Positions 1 through 8,559 of a stretch of 64,000 bases of DNA are shown here, piece by piece. The notes under the pieces were generated by a model. The model saw only the letters and a list, made by a program, of their open reading frames with translations, did no database searches and had not been told where the DNA came from. The DNA is taken from assembly GCA_009908325.1 (NCBI GenBank), contig JAAAPI010000275.1, forward strand, positions 32,388-96,387, written 5' to 3'. The stretch comes from Verrucomicrobiota bacterium (GTDB taxonomy: Bacteria; Verrucomicrobiota; Verrucomicrobiia; Opitutales; Coraliomargaritaceae). The translations under genes were made by a program, and so were the position numbers. Position 1 is the first letter of the stretch. Every line of letters begins with the position of its first letter.

Positions 1-584
1 GCAGTGGGACTTTGGGTGGAGGAAAAGACCTGCATTTGCTCATCCTCCCGCGGGATAGCCCGGGCCCGGTTGGTCTCAAGATAAAGGTGCTCCTGTCCTC
101 CCAGGTCGATGGCGCCTTCGATGACATGGTCGCACTGATCCCAGACCGCATCGACGGACCCCTTTTCAAAAACGCGCGTTTCCTGGAGTAGCTCTCCCTG
201 AGCAAAAGCCTCCCGGGGACAGGTGATGACGGGTAGTTCTTCGAAATCTGCCGAGCAGAGTTTCACAGCCTCGCGGGCTGCATCGTGGGTCTCGGCGACG
301 ATCAGGGCGATGGGTTGCCCCTGAAAGCGCACCGTGTCCTTGGCGAGGACACATTCATCCTGCAAGAGGGGGCCAATCAGGGGATCTCCCGGGATATCTT
401 CGTGGGTGAACACAGCGCGCACGCCCGGGTGGGCCTCGGCCGCCTCGAGATCGAGCGAGCGCAGCTTGCCGTGGGCGATCAGTGACCCGAAGACGGCGGC
501 GTGGAGCATACCGGCAGGGGCCGGCACATCGTCCACATATTGGGACCGTCCGCTGACATGGAGAGCACTATCGAAGTGGCGCAT
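1..584 (-). CDS. xdhB: Xanthine dehydrogenase molybdopterin subunit (N-terminal part, runs off the window)
   Basis: This is the first 194 codons of the large molybdenum-cofactor subunit that oxidises hypoxanthine and xanthine to urate; the rest lies beyond the left edge. The visible part is the a/b hammerhead domain, with an early SGRSQYVDDVP entry motif, FTHEDIPG, and FQGQPIALIVAETHDAA, all typical of the Ald_Xan_dh family. The ATG at 584 follows an AGGAAG ribosome site and overlaps the end of the upstream xdhA by 17 bases, so the two are translationally coupled. The catalytic Glu and the molybdopterin motifs cannot be checked because they lie outside the window. Cytoplasmic heterodimer with XdhA expected. 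Confidence 0.9.
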   Translation of the reverse strand, partial: MRHFDSALHVSGRSQYVDDVPAPAGMLHAAVFGSLIAHGKLRSLDLEAAEAHPGVRAVFTHEDIPGDPLIGPLLQDECVLAKDTVRFQGQPIALIVAETHDAAREAVKLCSADFEELPVITCPREAFAQGELLQETRVFEKGSVDAVWDQCDHVIEGAIDLGGQEHLYLETNRARAIPREDEQMQVFSSTQSPT

Positions 585-2046
585 AAAGATCTTCCTGGCT
601 GATTGTTTCCGGATACAGTTTTTCAAAGTGCACGAGTAGCAGTTGCCGGGCCAGCAGGCGCTTGTAATCGGCGCTACCCCGCACGTCGCCCATCGGGGTG
701 AATTCGCCCATGGCCACGTCGATACACGCATGGATGCTGCTTGCAGCCAGTGGCTCGCCCTCCAGTGCACGGCTGGCCTCCGACAAATAGAGGGGCGTCG
801 CGGCAACGCCGCCAAGAGCCAGATGAACTTCAGCGAAACGCCCGTCTTCGACGCGGAGCTTGCAGGCGGCGTTCACTGTGGCAATATCCAGCCAAGCCCG
901 CTTGGAAACCTTTTCCCAATTGACGACGGTCGGCTCGCTAAAGCTCGGAAAAGAAATCGACGCGACGATTTCTTCGGGCTTTTTGTTAAGCCGCTTGTAA
1001 CCCAGGTAAAATTCGCGCAGCGGGACATTCCGCCGCCGACCGTCATCACCGCTGAGGGTCAATTCAGCCTCCAGGGCTAACATCAAACAGGTCATGTCGG
1101 CGATCGGCGATGCATTGCAAATATTACCACCAATCGACGAGCGCGTGCGCATCGGCCAGCTCGCAATAAGGTCGTTGTAAGCCGGCATTTCCGGGAGATG
1201 CCGGAGAATTAAAGGATCTTCCGCGAAGGCTTCAAAAGTCATTCGCGCATCGAAGGTGACGCGCCCATCGCGTAACTCTGGCGCTCCGATCCGCTTGCCG
1301 TTGTTGAGAAGAACAACGTTCGCATTCGGCAGTTCATCACCCCGCTGCACATAGAGGTCCGTGCCACCGGAAATAATAAAGCGGGGCTGCTTCTCTCCGT
1401 CTGAAGCGTCGAGAGCCATCTCCGGTTGAGGGACGCCCGTCTCACCGTGGATGGTCTTCAGACGATCTGCAATTCCCGTGAAATACTCCGGGAGCGCGCC
1501 CGCTTCGACCAGTGATTGAACCCGGTCAACCGTATTCAGTTTGTCGGCTAAGGCTTCAATTGCCTGCACCCCGGCCGCTTTGATCGGCCGGTATCCAGTG
1601 CAGCGACAGAGATTACCCGAGATCGCATGCAGGACACCCGTCTCATTGAGCGGCAGTTTCGGCTCCATTAGCCCGGCCGTCATCGCGACAACAAACCCGG
1701 GAGTGCAATAGCCGCACTGGCTCCCTCCGCAATCCACCATGGCCTGTTGCACCGGCGAAAGTTCTTTCATGTTAAGGCCCTCGATTGTAACCAGATGCTT
1801 GCCGTGTAACTCACCGATCGGGAGGAGACAGGAAGTCATCGGTAAGTAGCGCAGTTTGCCCTGGGCATCCAGCTCACCGACGATGACGGTGCAGGCTCCA
1901 CAGTCACCCTCCTTACAGCCGGATTTCGTCCCGTTCAGGTGGCGATGCTGGCGCGCATAGTCGAGCGCGAGCGTTCCCGGTGGTGCTTCTGTGGATACAT
2001 CCTCGTCGTTGAGAATGAACTGAATCGAGTGATTAAACTTAACCAT
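568..2046 (-). CDS. xdhA: Xanthine dehydrogenase small subunit (2Fe-2S and FAD)
   Basis: The 492-residue protein passes electrons from the molybdenum subunit to NAD+ or another acceptor. The plant-type 2Fe-2S domain is at the N-terminus (CKEGDCGAC at 44-52, Cys73), followed by the second 2Fe-2S domain (CGYC at 111-114 and CRC at 147-149). The FAD-binding domain follows, with SGGTDLYVQRG near 226-236 and GGNICNASPIADM near 306-318. This fused FeS/FAD layout is that of XdhA in bacteria with a two-subunit enzyme. It sits between xdhC (8-base overlap) and xdhB (17-base overlap) in one minus-strand operon. All cluster ligands are present, so it looks functional. Confidence 0.95.
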   Translation of the reverse strand: MVKFNHSIQFILNDEDVSTEAPPGTLALDYARQHRHLNGTKSGCKEGDCGACTVIVGELDAQGKLRYLPMTSCLLPIGELHGKHLVTIEGLNMKELSPVQQAMVDCGGSQCGYCTPGFVVAMTAGLMEPKLPLNETGVLHAISGNLCRCTGYRPIKAAGVQAIEALADKLNTVDRVQSLVEAGALPEYFTGIADRLKTIHGETGVPQPEMALDASDGEKQPRFIISGGTDLYVQRGDELPNANVVLLNNGKRIGAPELRDGRVTFDARMTFEAFAEDPLILRHLPEMPAYNDLIASWPMRTRSSIGGNICNASPIADMTCLMLALEAELTLSGDDGRRRNVPLREFYLGYKRLNKKPEEIVASISFPSFSEPTVVNWEKVSKRAWLDIATVNAACKLRVEDGRFAEVHLALGGVAATPLYLSEASRALEGEPLAASSIHACIDVAMGEFTPMGDVRGSADYKRLLARQLLLVHFEKLYPETISQEDLYAPLR

Positions 2047-3022
2047 TTGTATTTTTCTCTCTGTCTGAAAGAACCTCAGCGGCCACGCTCACGGCGATTT
2101 CCACCGGCGTGTCGCTGTTGAACGATAATCCAATCGGTGCACGGATCGCATCGACTTGCAAACGGGAGAAGCCTTTTTCCAGCAGCCGCGAGCGAATTTG
2201 CGCAATCTTCGGACGGCTTCCCATTACACCGATTGACTTAAAATCATTTGTTAGTGCCCCATCCAAGGCTTCCACATCGGTCAGCATTGAATAGGTCATC
2301 ACCACGGCATGGGTCTCCCCGGGGCAAAACACGCGGCCCGCGCCCGACTCAAACGATTTGTTTATTCGACGCACCGTCCGCGGCATTCTAAAATTGCGCA
2401 AAACGTCCTTCCTCGGTTCGATGAGCGAGACGGCATAGCCCAAGTCGTTCATCAACCGGGCCAGAGCCGCACCGCAATGACCGCCACCGAAGACTGCCAT
2501 ACGCCGTTGGTTCCTTAAATAAATGACGACCTCCCAATTTTCCCGACCATCCTGCAGCAATTTCACCGGGTCATCCGCCCAGGGGCCGACCACGCCGGCT
2601 TTTTCCAACCCCGTGTTTGTCACTCGAACAACCTCATGCGATTCACTGGCTACTGCGGTAGCGATCTCACGGATCCGGTCGAGATGTCGATCCGGATGAA
2701 AAACCAGCATGAGATTTGTCTGTGAGCCGCCGCAGATCAGCCCCGAAGCCAACTCATCCTCCGTCGGGCGGTGCGCCGCGACCCGGATTTCCGGCGGTGG
2801 TGTCGCGCCGCTCGCTAGCAGTTCCGCTGCCGAGTCGAGCAACTCTTTTTCCATGATGCCGCCGCCGATTGTTCCATACTGCCGACCCGCTTCCGTCAGA
2901 AGAAGCCGTGCCGCCTTGGTCCCGGGCGAGCCCTTTTGCTGGTCGACCACAATACAGGCAAAAACGGATCGACCCGCTTCCAGTTCAACGCGCACGCGCT
3001 TCCAGAACTCGCTTAAACGCAT
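2039..3022 (-). CDS. xdhC: XdhC/CoxI-family molybdenum cofactor insertion factor
   Basis: XdhC binds molybdenum cofactor, promotes its sulfuration and delivers it to the XdhB subunit. The 327-residue protein has the N-terminal XdhC/CoxI domain (GSPGTKAARLLL and GTIGGGIMEKEL) and a C-terminal Rossmann-like XdhC_C domain (AVFGGGHCGAALARL; later VMTYSMLTDVEALDGAL and IGVMGSRPK). Cys and Gly positions of the family are kept. It overlaps guaD upstream by 10 bases and xdhA downstream by 8, which fixes it in the same transcript and dedicates it to this dehydrogenase. It is not expected to be part of the mature enzyme. Confidence 0.92.
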   Translation of the reverse strand: MRLSEFWKRVRVELEAGRSVFACIVVDQQKGSPGTKAARLLLTEAGRQYGTIGGGIMEKELLDSAAELLASGATPPPEIRVAAHRPTEDELASGLICGGSQTNLMLVFHPDRHLDRIREIATAVASESHEVVRVTNTGLEKAGVVGPWADDPVKLLQDGRENWEVVIYLRNQRRMAVFGGGHCGAALARLMNDLGYAVSLIEPRKDVLRNFRMPRTVRRINKSFESGAGRVFCPGETHAVVMTYSMLTDVEALDGALTNDFKSIGVMGSRPKIAQIRSRLLEKGFSRLQVDAIRAPIGLSFNSDTPVEIAVSVAAEVLSDREKNTNG

Positions 3023-4362
3023 GGCTTCACCTCCCGTTTAAAGCGGGACTCTCCTCTGATAAAAGTCTCAAGGACGAGTTCCTCGTAGTCTTTGCGGTCG
3101 GATACCTGTTGGCAAAGCGCGGCGAGGACTGGCTCTGCCGGACCGGCTTGAAAGGTTCCTTCCGGCATCCCCACCCGAATCGCGTCGAAGCTCGCCCCGC
3201 GATCGAGCATGCCGCGGTTCGGTAGGTCCATGAGCGCGGCTCCCATCGCCGTCGAACGGCGCAGCGCTTTCGTATAAGTGGCCCCCTGTCGACTCAGCTC
3301 CCGGTTTTGCTCCACAAAGGAATGCATCACATCAAACATGGAAAGATAAGGTCCGCCACCGATGTCGGAGGCGAGCGCCCAGGGGATTCCGTAGGCCTCG
3401 GCAGTCGGGTAATCGAAAAGTCCCGAGCCCAGCCCCATCTGCTCGACCGGCGCATTGGAGGTCGGGCAACTGGCGATGCGGCTCCCCGAGTCTGCCAGAA
3501 GTTCCCATTCTTCGGGCTTCAAGTGTAGGCAGTGCCCCAATACAGTTTTTTCGCCAAGCATCCCGACACGATTATAGATCTCCGCATAGCTGCTCACATC
3601 CTCAAAGCCGGGGAGCGTTTGATAAATACCCAAAACCCAATCGATCTCAGCCAAAGTCTCACCGAGATGGGTTTGCTGAAAACTGTTAACCGCCTGCGCT
3701 GCCTCAGCAGCGGCCCGCATTACGGCCGGCGCAGTGGTCGGCGCAAAGCGGGGGCTAGCCACGTAACGCGGCCCAAACCGCCCTGCGCAGCGCTGCACCC
3801 TGGCGATCGAATCCGCCTCGTTCTGCTGCAAATAACCCGGGCACTCCATCGTCATCAGGACGTTGCCGATATAAAAATCCCTGGGCGCATGCCGGAAGGC
3901 CGCTTCAAGCGCGACCTCATGAGGTGAACTATAGCAGAGGCCTCCCACAGTGCCGAGGCTGAGGATTTGCTTCCAAAATGAGGCCGCCCTTTCTTCTGCG
4001 TAGGCAGCATCCGCAAACTTCGCCTCTTCGGGAAAGGTGATCGTGTTCAGCCATTCGATGAGCGAATACTTCGGCATTTCCCGGACGGCGTCCTGCACCC
4101 AGTGGAAATGCGTGTCGAAAAATGCTGGCAACCAAAGATCCTTCCCGCCGTTCGAACGTTCGCCCGTCGGCAGCGCTCGCGGGTCCAACCCGTAAGTCGC
4201 GGCGACCGTCTCGACAGGGCCGATCGCAAGAATGCGGCCGCCCCGATCTCTGCCCGGATCGACCAGCACGAGCCCGTCCGGGGTGTAATCTGCCCGTGTA
4301 TCGCTGGCTGCTTGAACCAACGCGCCACGGAAAATCAAAAACTCGGGTTCCGCGCTAACCAT
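3013..4362 (-). CDS. guaD: Guanine deaminase (amidohydrolase type)
   Basis: Guanine deaminase converts guanine to xanthine and ammonia, the substrate of the dehydrogenase encoded downstream. The 449-residue protein has the amidohydrolase fold: first metal motif LPAFFDTHFHW (His85 and His87), the guanine-deaminase-type QTHLGET, HCLHL, and SDIGGGPYLSMFDVMH near the C-terminal third carrying the last metal Asp. Length and motif order match bacterial guaD rather than the short cytidine-deaminase-fold enzymes. It is the first gene of the guaD-xdhC-xdhA-xdhB operon, and its promoter must lie in the 67-base gap shared with the divergent TonB operon. Confidence 0.92.
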   Translation of the reverse strand: MVSAEPEFLIFRGALVQAASDTRADYTPDGLVLVDPGRDRGGRILAIGPVETVAATYGLDPRALPTGERSNGGKDLWLPAFFDTHFHWVQDAVREMPKYSLIEWLNTITFPEEAKFADAAYAEERAASFWKQILSLGTVGGLCYSSPHEVALEAAFRHAPRDFYIGNVLMTMECPGYLQQNEADSIARVQRCAGRFGPRYVASPRFAPTTAPAVMRAAAEAAQAVNSFQQTHLGETLAEIDWVLGIYQTLPGFEDVSSYAEIYNRVGMLGEKTVLGHCLHLKPEEWELLADSGSRIASCPTSNAPVEQMGLGSGLFDYPTAEAYGIPWALASDIGGGPYLSMFDVMHSFVEQNRELSRQGATYTKALRRSTAMGAALMDLPNRGMLDRGASFDAIRVGMPEGTFQAGPAEPVLAALCQQVSDRKDYEELVLETFIRGESRFKREVKPCV

Positions 4363-4429
4363 GCAAAAAAGTCAGAGGTAAAATTATCATATTCGTAATT
4401 ACTGGCACAAAAAAAGCTAGACCTGTGCC
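4363..4429. promoter_or_regulatory. Short divergent promoter gap between guaD operon and TonB operon
   Basis: These 67 bases separate two operons that read away from each other, so each start must be driven from here or from within the neighbouring coding sequence. The stretch is AT-rich compared with its flanks (for example TCATATTCGTAATTACT). I could not pick a convincing -35/-10 pair on either strand. The arrangement suggests co-regulation of purine oxidation and TonB energising, but this is inference. Confidence 0.4.
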
Positions 4430-5332
4430 ATGTTCGTATCGATCCGGCATTTTATCAAATCACCACGCAACCTAACTGGCCACGACCAATCTTTGAAACC
4501 GACCTTCGCGTCATCGCGGTCCCCGAAGTCGGGAATCGACACGATCCGTATTCGCCAAAGGACTTTCACCAGCTTCCCTCTAGCGGCTTTTTTGGCCGCT
4601 TCTTTAGTCGCTTCCTCAATCGTCACTACCCCGGCACACGGGCAAACCATTCGCGAGACCCAGGACGCCTTGATATCCTGGGTGGACACGCGAAAAGCCA
4701 TCGCCGAAACCGAAGCCGAATGGCTCTCTGAAAAAGAAATCGTGGCCGACCTAATCACGCTGCTCGAATCGGAGAAAGAAAAACTCGAGGAAGGTATCGA
4801 GGAGCTTGAAGATTCCTCGGACGCAACCGATGCGCGCCGTGCCGAGCTCAACGAAACCCGCGAGACGCTCTTGGAGACGACCGATGCCCTCAGCAAAGTC
4901 GTGCCCCAGTTGGAGGCAGAAGTTAGGGCTCTGATCGAAAAGCTCCCCGATCCGCTTGTCAGCGAAATGAGCCAGCTGATTACGCGTTTACCCGATCCCG
5001 ACGCTGAGACACGCATGCCTTTATCGCAACGCTTGTTAACCGTCGTCGGCATTCTCAACCGGATTGATAAATTCAATACGGCAATCACCGTCACGACAGA
5101 AATCCGGAGCATTGGCGAACGCAACGTCGAGGTCAAGACGCTCTACTTCGGATTAGCGGGTGCCTATTTTGCCAGCGCCGGTGGCGACTTTGCCGGCTAC
5201 GGCAGTGCCGACGAAACCGGGTGGAATTGGACCGAAGATGCCTCCATTGCCGGAAACGTCGTCAATCTCATCAAAACTTACGAAGGCAATCGTGAAGCCA
5301 CCTTTGTGGAACTTCCCGTTCAAACCGACTAA
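4430..5332 (+). CDS. DUF3450 periplasmic coiled-coil protein of a TonB system
   Basis: DUF3450 proteins are encoded at the head of TonB/ExbB operons and are thought to assist the energising complex in the periplasm; the exact role is unsettled. This 300-residue protein has a long basic N-terminus, then a hydrophobic export segment (AAFLAASLVASSIVTTPAHG, about 52-71), then acidic coiled coil rich in Glu (about 85-165). The C-terminal part has LYFGLAGAYFAS, the family signature region. About 50 residues before the hydrophobic stretch is unusual and a later non-ATG start is possible, but no better ATG exists. It is followed 26 bases later by the ExbB-like gene. Confidence 0.85.
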   Translation: MFVSIRHFIKSPRNLTGHDQSLKPTFASSRSPKSGIDTIRIRQRTFTSFPLAAFLAASLVASSIVTTPAHGQTIRETQDALISWVDTRKAIAETEAEWLSEKEIVADLITLLESEKEKLEEGIEELEDSSDATDARRAELNETRETLLETTDALSKVVPQLEAEVRALIEKLPDPLVSEMSQLITRLPDPDAETRMPLSQRLLTVVGILNRIDKFNTAITVTTEIRSIGERNVEVKTLYFGLAGAYFASAGGDFAGYGSADETGWNWTEDASIAGNVVNLIKTYEGNREATFVELPVQTD

Positions 5333-5358
5333 CGCGGATCCCCCATTAAAAATCGGAA

Positions 5359-6759
5359 ATGAAAAAGACAATTTACACCTCCCTCCTGGCTACCAGCCTA
5401 TTTACTGCCCTTCCCTTGAATGGACAGAGCTTTAACCAAGTGAATTCCGGCGCCCAGGAAAAGCTGGAGTCGGCTCTTGAAGAACTGGCCGCGAAGCAGG
5501 AAGCGGTCGCCAAGGAAAAAATCCCCATGGCGCAAAAGCTAAACCGCTTGGAGAGCGAAGTCGGCAACCTCCGAAGCGAACTGCGGCGTCTCGAACGTCT
5601 GCGCGATTCCAGGGACTTGAACCTGAGCGCCCTCGAAAATGAAATCGAGGCACGGCGCGACGAAATCGATTACGCGAAGAACCTGCTTGTCGAGTTTATC
5701 AATAACCAGACCGCCAGCTCGGACGCCTCCGAGCGGCAACTCTACGAAGGCGCTTTTCTGGAGATCCTGAATAGCACCTCTACGATCGAAGGGGACGACG
5801 AACAAGCCGCTTCGGAGGCGATTGAACAACTCGTCGGCGGCGTCGAACTGGGCCTTGAGCGCCTCAACACTCTGGTGGGTGGGCACACCTTCGAGGGAAA
5901 TGCCGTCCTCCCGGACGGAAACTTCGAGACCGGCAAATTCGTCCTCTTTGGACCCGTCACTTACTTTGCCTCAAGCTCGGGTAGTATGGCAGGCCTAACC
6001 GTGCAAGGTGACTCCGGTGAACCGACTCTGATCGAGTTGAGCCGGAGTTTCGGGGGTATGTCCGAGTCGATACTGGTCGGCGGCGGTACGCTGCCACTCG
6101 ACCCAACACTCGGGAAGGCACTCGCCTTGGAAACAACGAAAGACACCCTTGTTGAGCACATCCAAAAAGGCGGCTTTTGGATCTATCCCATTTTAAGCAT
6201 CGCCGTGATTTCGCTGATCATCGCCATCTTCAAGCTGTTTGAACTGAGCAATATCAAGCGAATCCCGAAGGACAAGTTTGTCACTATCCTGACGAGTATT
6301 CAGGAGGGTAAGCACGAGGCTGCGCTCAAGGAGGCCCGTTCCCTGAGCGGCGATGGGCAGGAGCTGGTGACCAAGGCAATCCAAAACATCGGCCATGGTC
6401 GCGACCTGATCGAGCAGTCCATGGAGGAAGTGCTCATGAAAATGCAACCGAAGGTGGAACGTCTCATTTCCATCGTCTGGATCACAGCCGCGACGGCCCC
6501 ACTACTCGGACTGCTCGGCACGGTGACCGGTATCATCACCACCTTTAAACTCCTCACCATCTTCGGATCGGGCGATCCCAAAGCACTCGGTGGTGGTATT
6601 TCCGAAGCGCTCATCACGACAGAATTCGGTCTGATCGTGGCGATCCCCTCCCTCATCCTGCACGCCTTCCTCCACCGCAAAGCGAAGGCAATCGAAAATG
6701 AGTTCGAAGGCGATGCCATGACGCTGCTCAACGGCATCCTCCGCGCAGAGAAAAAATAG
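5359..6759 (+). CDS. ExbB-like proton channel protein with periplasmic coiled-coil domain (TtpC type)
   Basis: The 466-residue protein joins a signal peptide (about 1-24, ending LPLNGQ), a long periplasmic coiled coil (about 30-125) and a C-terminal MotA/TolQ/ExbB channel domain with three membrane spans (near 270-292, 365-390 and 410-435). The channel motif [18 protein letters not shown] is clear. This is the architecture of TtpC, the extra component of TonB2-type systems in Vibrio. It sits between DUF3450 and a normal-sized ExbB, as in those systems. Together they should convert proton motive force into TonB movement for the receptors in this window. Confidence 0.9.
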   Translation: MKKTIYTSLLATSLFTALPLNGQSFNQVNSGAQEKLESALEELAAKQEAVAKEKIPMAQKLNRLESEVGNLRSELRRLERLRDSRDLNLSALENEIEARRDEIDYAKNLLVEFINNQTASSDASERQLYEGAFLEILNSTSTIEGDDEQAASEAIEQLVGGVELGLERLNTLVGGHTFEGNAVLPDGNFETGKFVLFGPVTYFASSSGSMAGLTVQGDSGEPTLIELSRSFGGMSESILVGGGTLPLDPTLGKALALETTKDTLVEHIQKGGFWIYPILSIAVISLIIAIFKLFELSNIKRIPKDKFVTILTSIQEGKHEAALKEARSLSGDGQELVTKAIQNIGHGRDLIEQSMEEVLMKMQPKVERLISIVWITAATAPLLGLLGTVTGIITTFKLLTIFGSGDPKALGGGISEALITTEFGLIVAIPSLILHAFLHRKAKAIENEFEGDAMTLLNGILRAEKK

Positions 6760-6780
6760 CCGCTTTAGTCGGACCTTATT

Positions 6781-7389
6781 ATGTGGGAATCTCTCAACGA
6801 AAACGTTTTCAGCACTTGGATCGCTGGCGGTCCGCTGATGTTTGCGTTGGCCGTGTTGGCTTTTGTCATTTACGGTTCTATACTCCAGGTGTTGTTCTAC
6901 CTGTCACGACTCAAAGCTTTGCGTGAAGACGAAGATCACTGGGGCCACCTCGTGGAGAAGCCCGAGGATGCCAACGGACTCATTGGAGAGATTATCAATT
7001 TCACGCAAAAAGATCTAACGTCGCGGCAAGATTTACACTACCGCTTCGACCTGCTCCGACGCCGCATCGTGCAACCGCTCAATCGTCAGATTCGCTTTGG
7101 CACAACAATCACCGGTGCGGCACCACTACTCGGACTACTCGGGACGGTCGCCGGCATGCTGGCCACCTTCCTCGGCCTCTCTGTCAGCTACGGAGGCAAC
7201 TCGCTCGACCTTGTCGCCAGCGGTATTTCCGAGGCACTGATCACCACACAGACCGGTCTGGTTCTCGCACTGCCGGCCATGTTTTTCCTCAATCTGGCAC
7301 GCTCGCAGCGTCGGAAACTGGAGCACTTTCTCACCCAACTCGAAGCCCGGACCCTGCGGGTTCAGGACCGTCGCGGTCTGATCGATTGA
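6781..7389 (+). CDS. exbB: ExbB/TolQ-family proton channel
   Basis: This 202-residue inner-membrane protein is the standard ExbB of the TonB complex. It has an N-terminal membrane span (about 18-40), a cytoplasmic loop, and the paired C-terminal spans with [20 protein letters not shown] and [20 protein letters not shown]. It starts 21 bases after the larger ExbB-like gene and ends 22 bases before exbD, so it is in the same operon. Having two ExbB paralogues in tandem is usual for DUF3450-type TonB systems. No strong ribosome site is seen before the ATG, in line with most genes here. Confidence 0.92.
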   Translation: MWESLNENVFSTWIAGGPLMFALAVLAFVIYGSILQVLFYLSRLKALREDEDHWGHLVEKPEDANGLIGEIINFTQKDLTSRQDLHYRFDLLRRRIVQPLNRQIRFGTTITGAAPLLGLLGTVAGMLATFLGLSVSYGGNSLDLVASGISEALITTQTGLVLALPAMFFLNLARSQRRKLEHFLTQLEARTLRVQDRRGLID

Positions 7390-7411
7390 ACACTATTTAA
7401 CCTCCCTACTT

Positions 7412-7816
7412 ATGGCACTCGGCAAACGCAAACGCAACGACGACGAAGGCAACGACGAAATCAACATCTCTCCGCTTATCGACGTCGTCTTCATCCTGCT
7501 CATCTTCTTCATCGTGACCACCGTTTTCGTTGAAGAAACCGGCGTTGATGTCACCAAGCCACAGGCCTCCTCCGCGGTCGATCTGGAGCGGAACAGTGTT
7601 CTCATCGCAATCACGGACACCGGAAAAGTGGTCTATGGCGGCCGCGAGATCGGCCCGGCAGGGGTGCGGGCCATTGTCAAACGACTCAATCAGGCCGACG
7701 AAATGCCGGTCATCATCCAGGCGGATCGCACGGTGCCCACCAGCCTCCTCGTCCGTGTTATCGACGAGGCCAAGATTGGCGGTGCCCCCTCCGTCAATAT
7801 CTCGACCGACAATTAA
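7412..7816 (+). CDS. exbD: ExbD-family TonB accessory protein
   Basis: The 134-residue protein has one N-terminal membrane span with the proton-conducting Asp in [17 protein letters not shown] (about 19-35) and a small periplasmic domain ending in [16 protein letters not shown] sequence ([17 protein letters not shown]). ExbD sits inside the ExbB pentamer and couples proton flow to TonB. The key Asp is present. It lies between exbB and tonB in the same direction with short gaps, so the complex is complete in this operon. Confidence 0.93.
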   Translation: MALGKRKRNDDEGNDEINISPLIDVVFILLIFFIVTTVFVEETGVDVTKPQASSAVDLERNSVLIAITDTGKVVYGGREIGPAGVRAIVKRLNQADEMPVIIQADRTVPTSLLVRVIDEAKIGGAPSVNISTDN

Positions 7817-7858
7817 GCAGTCCCGGACAAACATCGGAGACGAAAAGGAAGCGCTAAC

Positions 7859-8554
7859 GTGGCAGATACCAAAACAGACGAAAAATTCACCGGAGTGATC
7901 GACTTCAAGCTCCCGCGGCTGGGCCAGTCCTTGCCGCTGGTTGGCTTCTCCGCCATACTGGTCACTCTGGGCATTTTCATGCTCATCCCGTTCACCCAGC
8001 TCCTTGAATCACTTGGCCGAAAAGACGACCTGGCAGTATCCGTGGACATCGCGCCACCACCGCCACCACCGCCACCGGATCCGCCGGAAGAAGAGGAGGA
8101 AGAGCTTGACGATAATCCCCCTCCACCGCCGCCTCCCCCGCCACCACCACAGCTATCACTTTCTCAGCTCGACCTGGCATTGGACCCGGGTATCGGCGAT
8201 GCCATGGCAGGTGCCTTCGGTTTCGGCGGCTTCAACACCCGCCCTGATGCGGTAGCCGAAATGAAGGAATTCTTCTCCCTCAGCGAGCTGGACGAAAATC
8301 CCAAGCGTTTGGCCGGCGCCCAACCCACCGCGCCTTTTGCGCTCCGCCGCGACCGCATCAAAGCCTACACCCAGGCACTGGTCGAAATCGACCAACTGGG
8401 GAACGTGCGGGTCATAAGCTTTGCCAAGACCACCCACCGTGAAATGGAAGAGGAATTCATGAAAGTCGTGAACACCTTCAAATACACACCGCCGAAAAAA
8501 GACGGCAAAAAAGTAAAAGCCCGTTTCTACATTCCATTCGCATTCAATCCTTAG
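7859..8554 (+). CDS. tonB: TonB energy transducer
   Basis: This 231-residue protein starts with GTG. It has a short cytoplasmic tail, a single membrane anchor (about 26-44), two runs of proline (about 66-76 and 87-97) separated by an acidic Glu-rich stretch, and a C-terminal TonB domain with the expected GNVRVISFAKTTHREM and FKYTPPKKDGKKVKARFYIPF strands. TonB spans the periplasm and pulls on the TonB box of receptors. The two receptors at 16.4-19.0 kb and 45.7-48.3 kb are the likely clients. The broken-up proline/acid linker is longer than in minimal TonB proteins. Confidence 0.93.
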   Translation: MADTKTDEKFTGVIDFKLPRLGQSLPLVGFSAILVTLGIFMLIPFTQLLESLGRKDDLAVSVDIAPPPPPPPPDPPEEEEEELDDNPPPPPPPPPPPQLSLSQLDLALDPGIGDAMAGAFGFGGFNTRPDAVAEMKEFFSLSELDENPKRLAGAQPTAPFALRRDRIKAYTQALVEIDQLGNVRVISFAKTTHREMEEEFMKVVNTFKYTPPKKDGKKVKARFYIPFAFNP

Positions 8555-8559
8555 ATCTT

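Noticed and set aside
4417..5136. A 239-codon open frame on the minus strand
   Set aside because: Serine-rich antisense of the coiled-coil DUF3450 gene; no domain.
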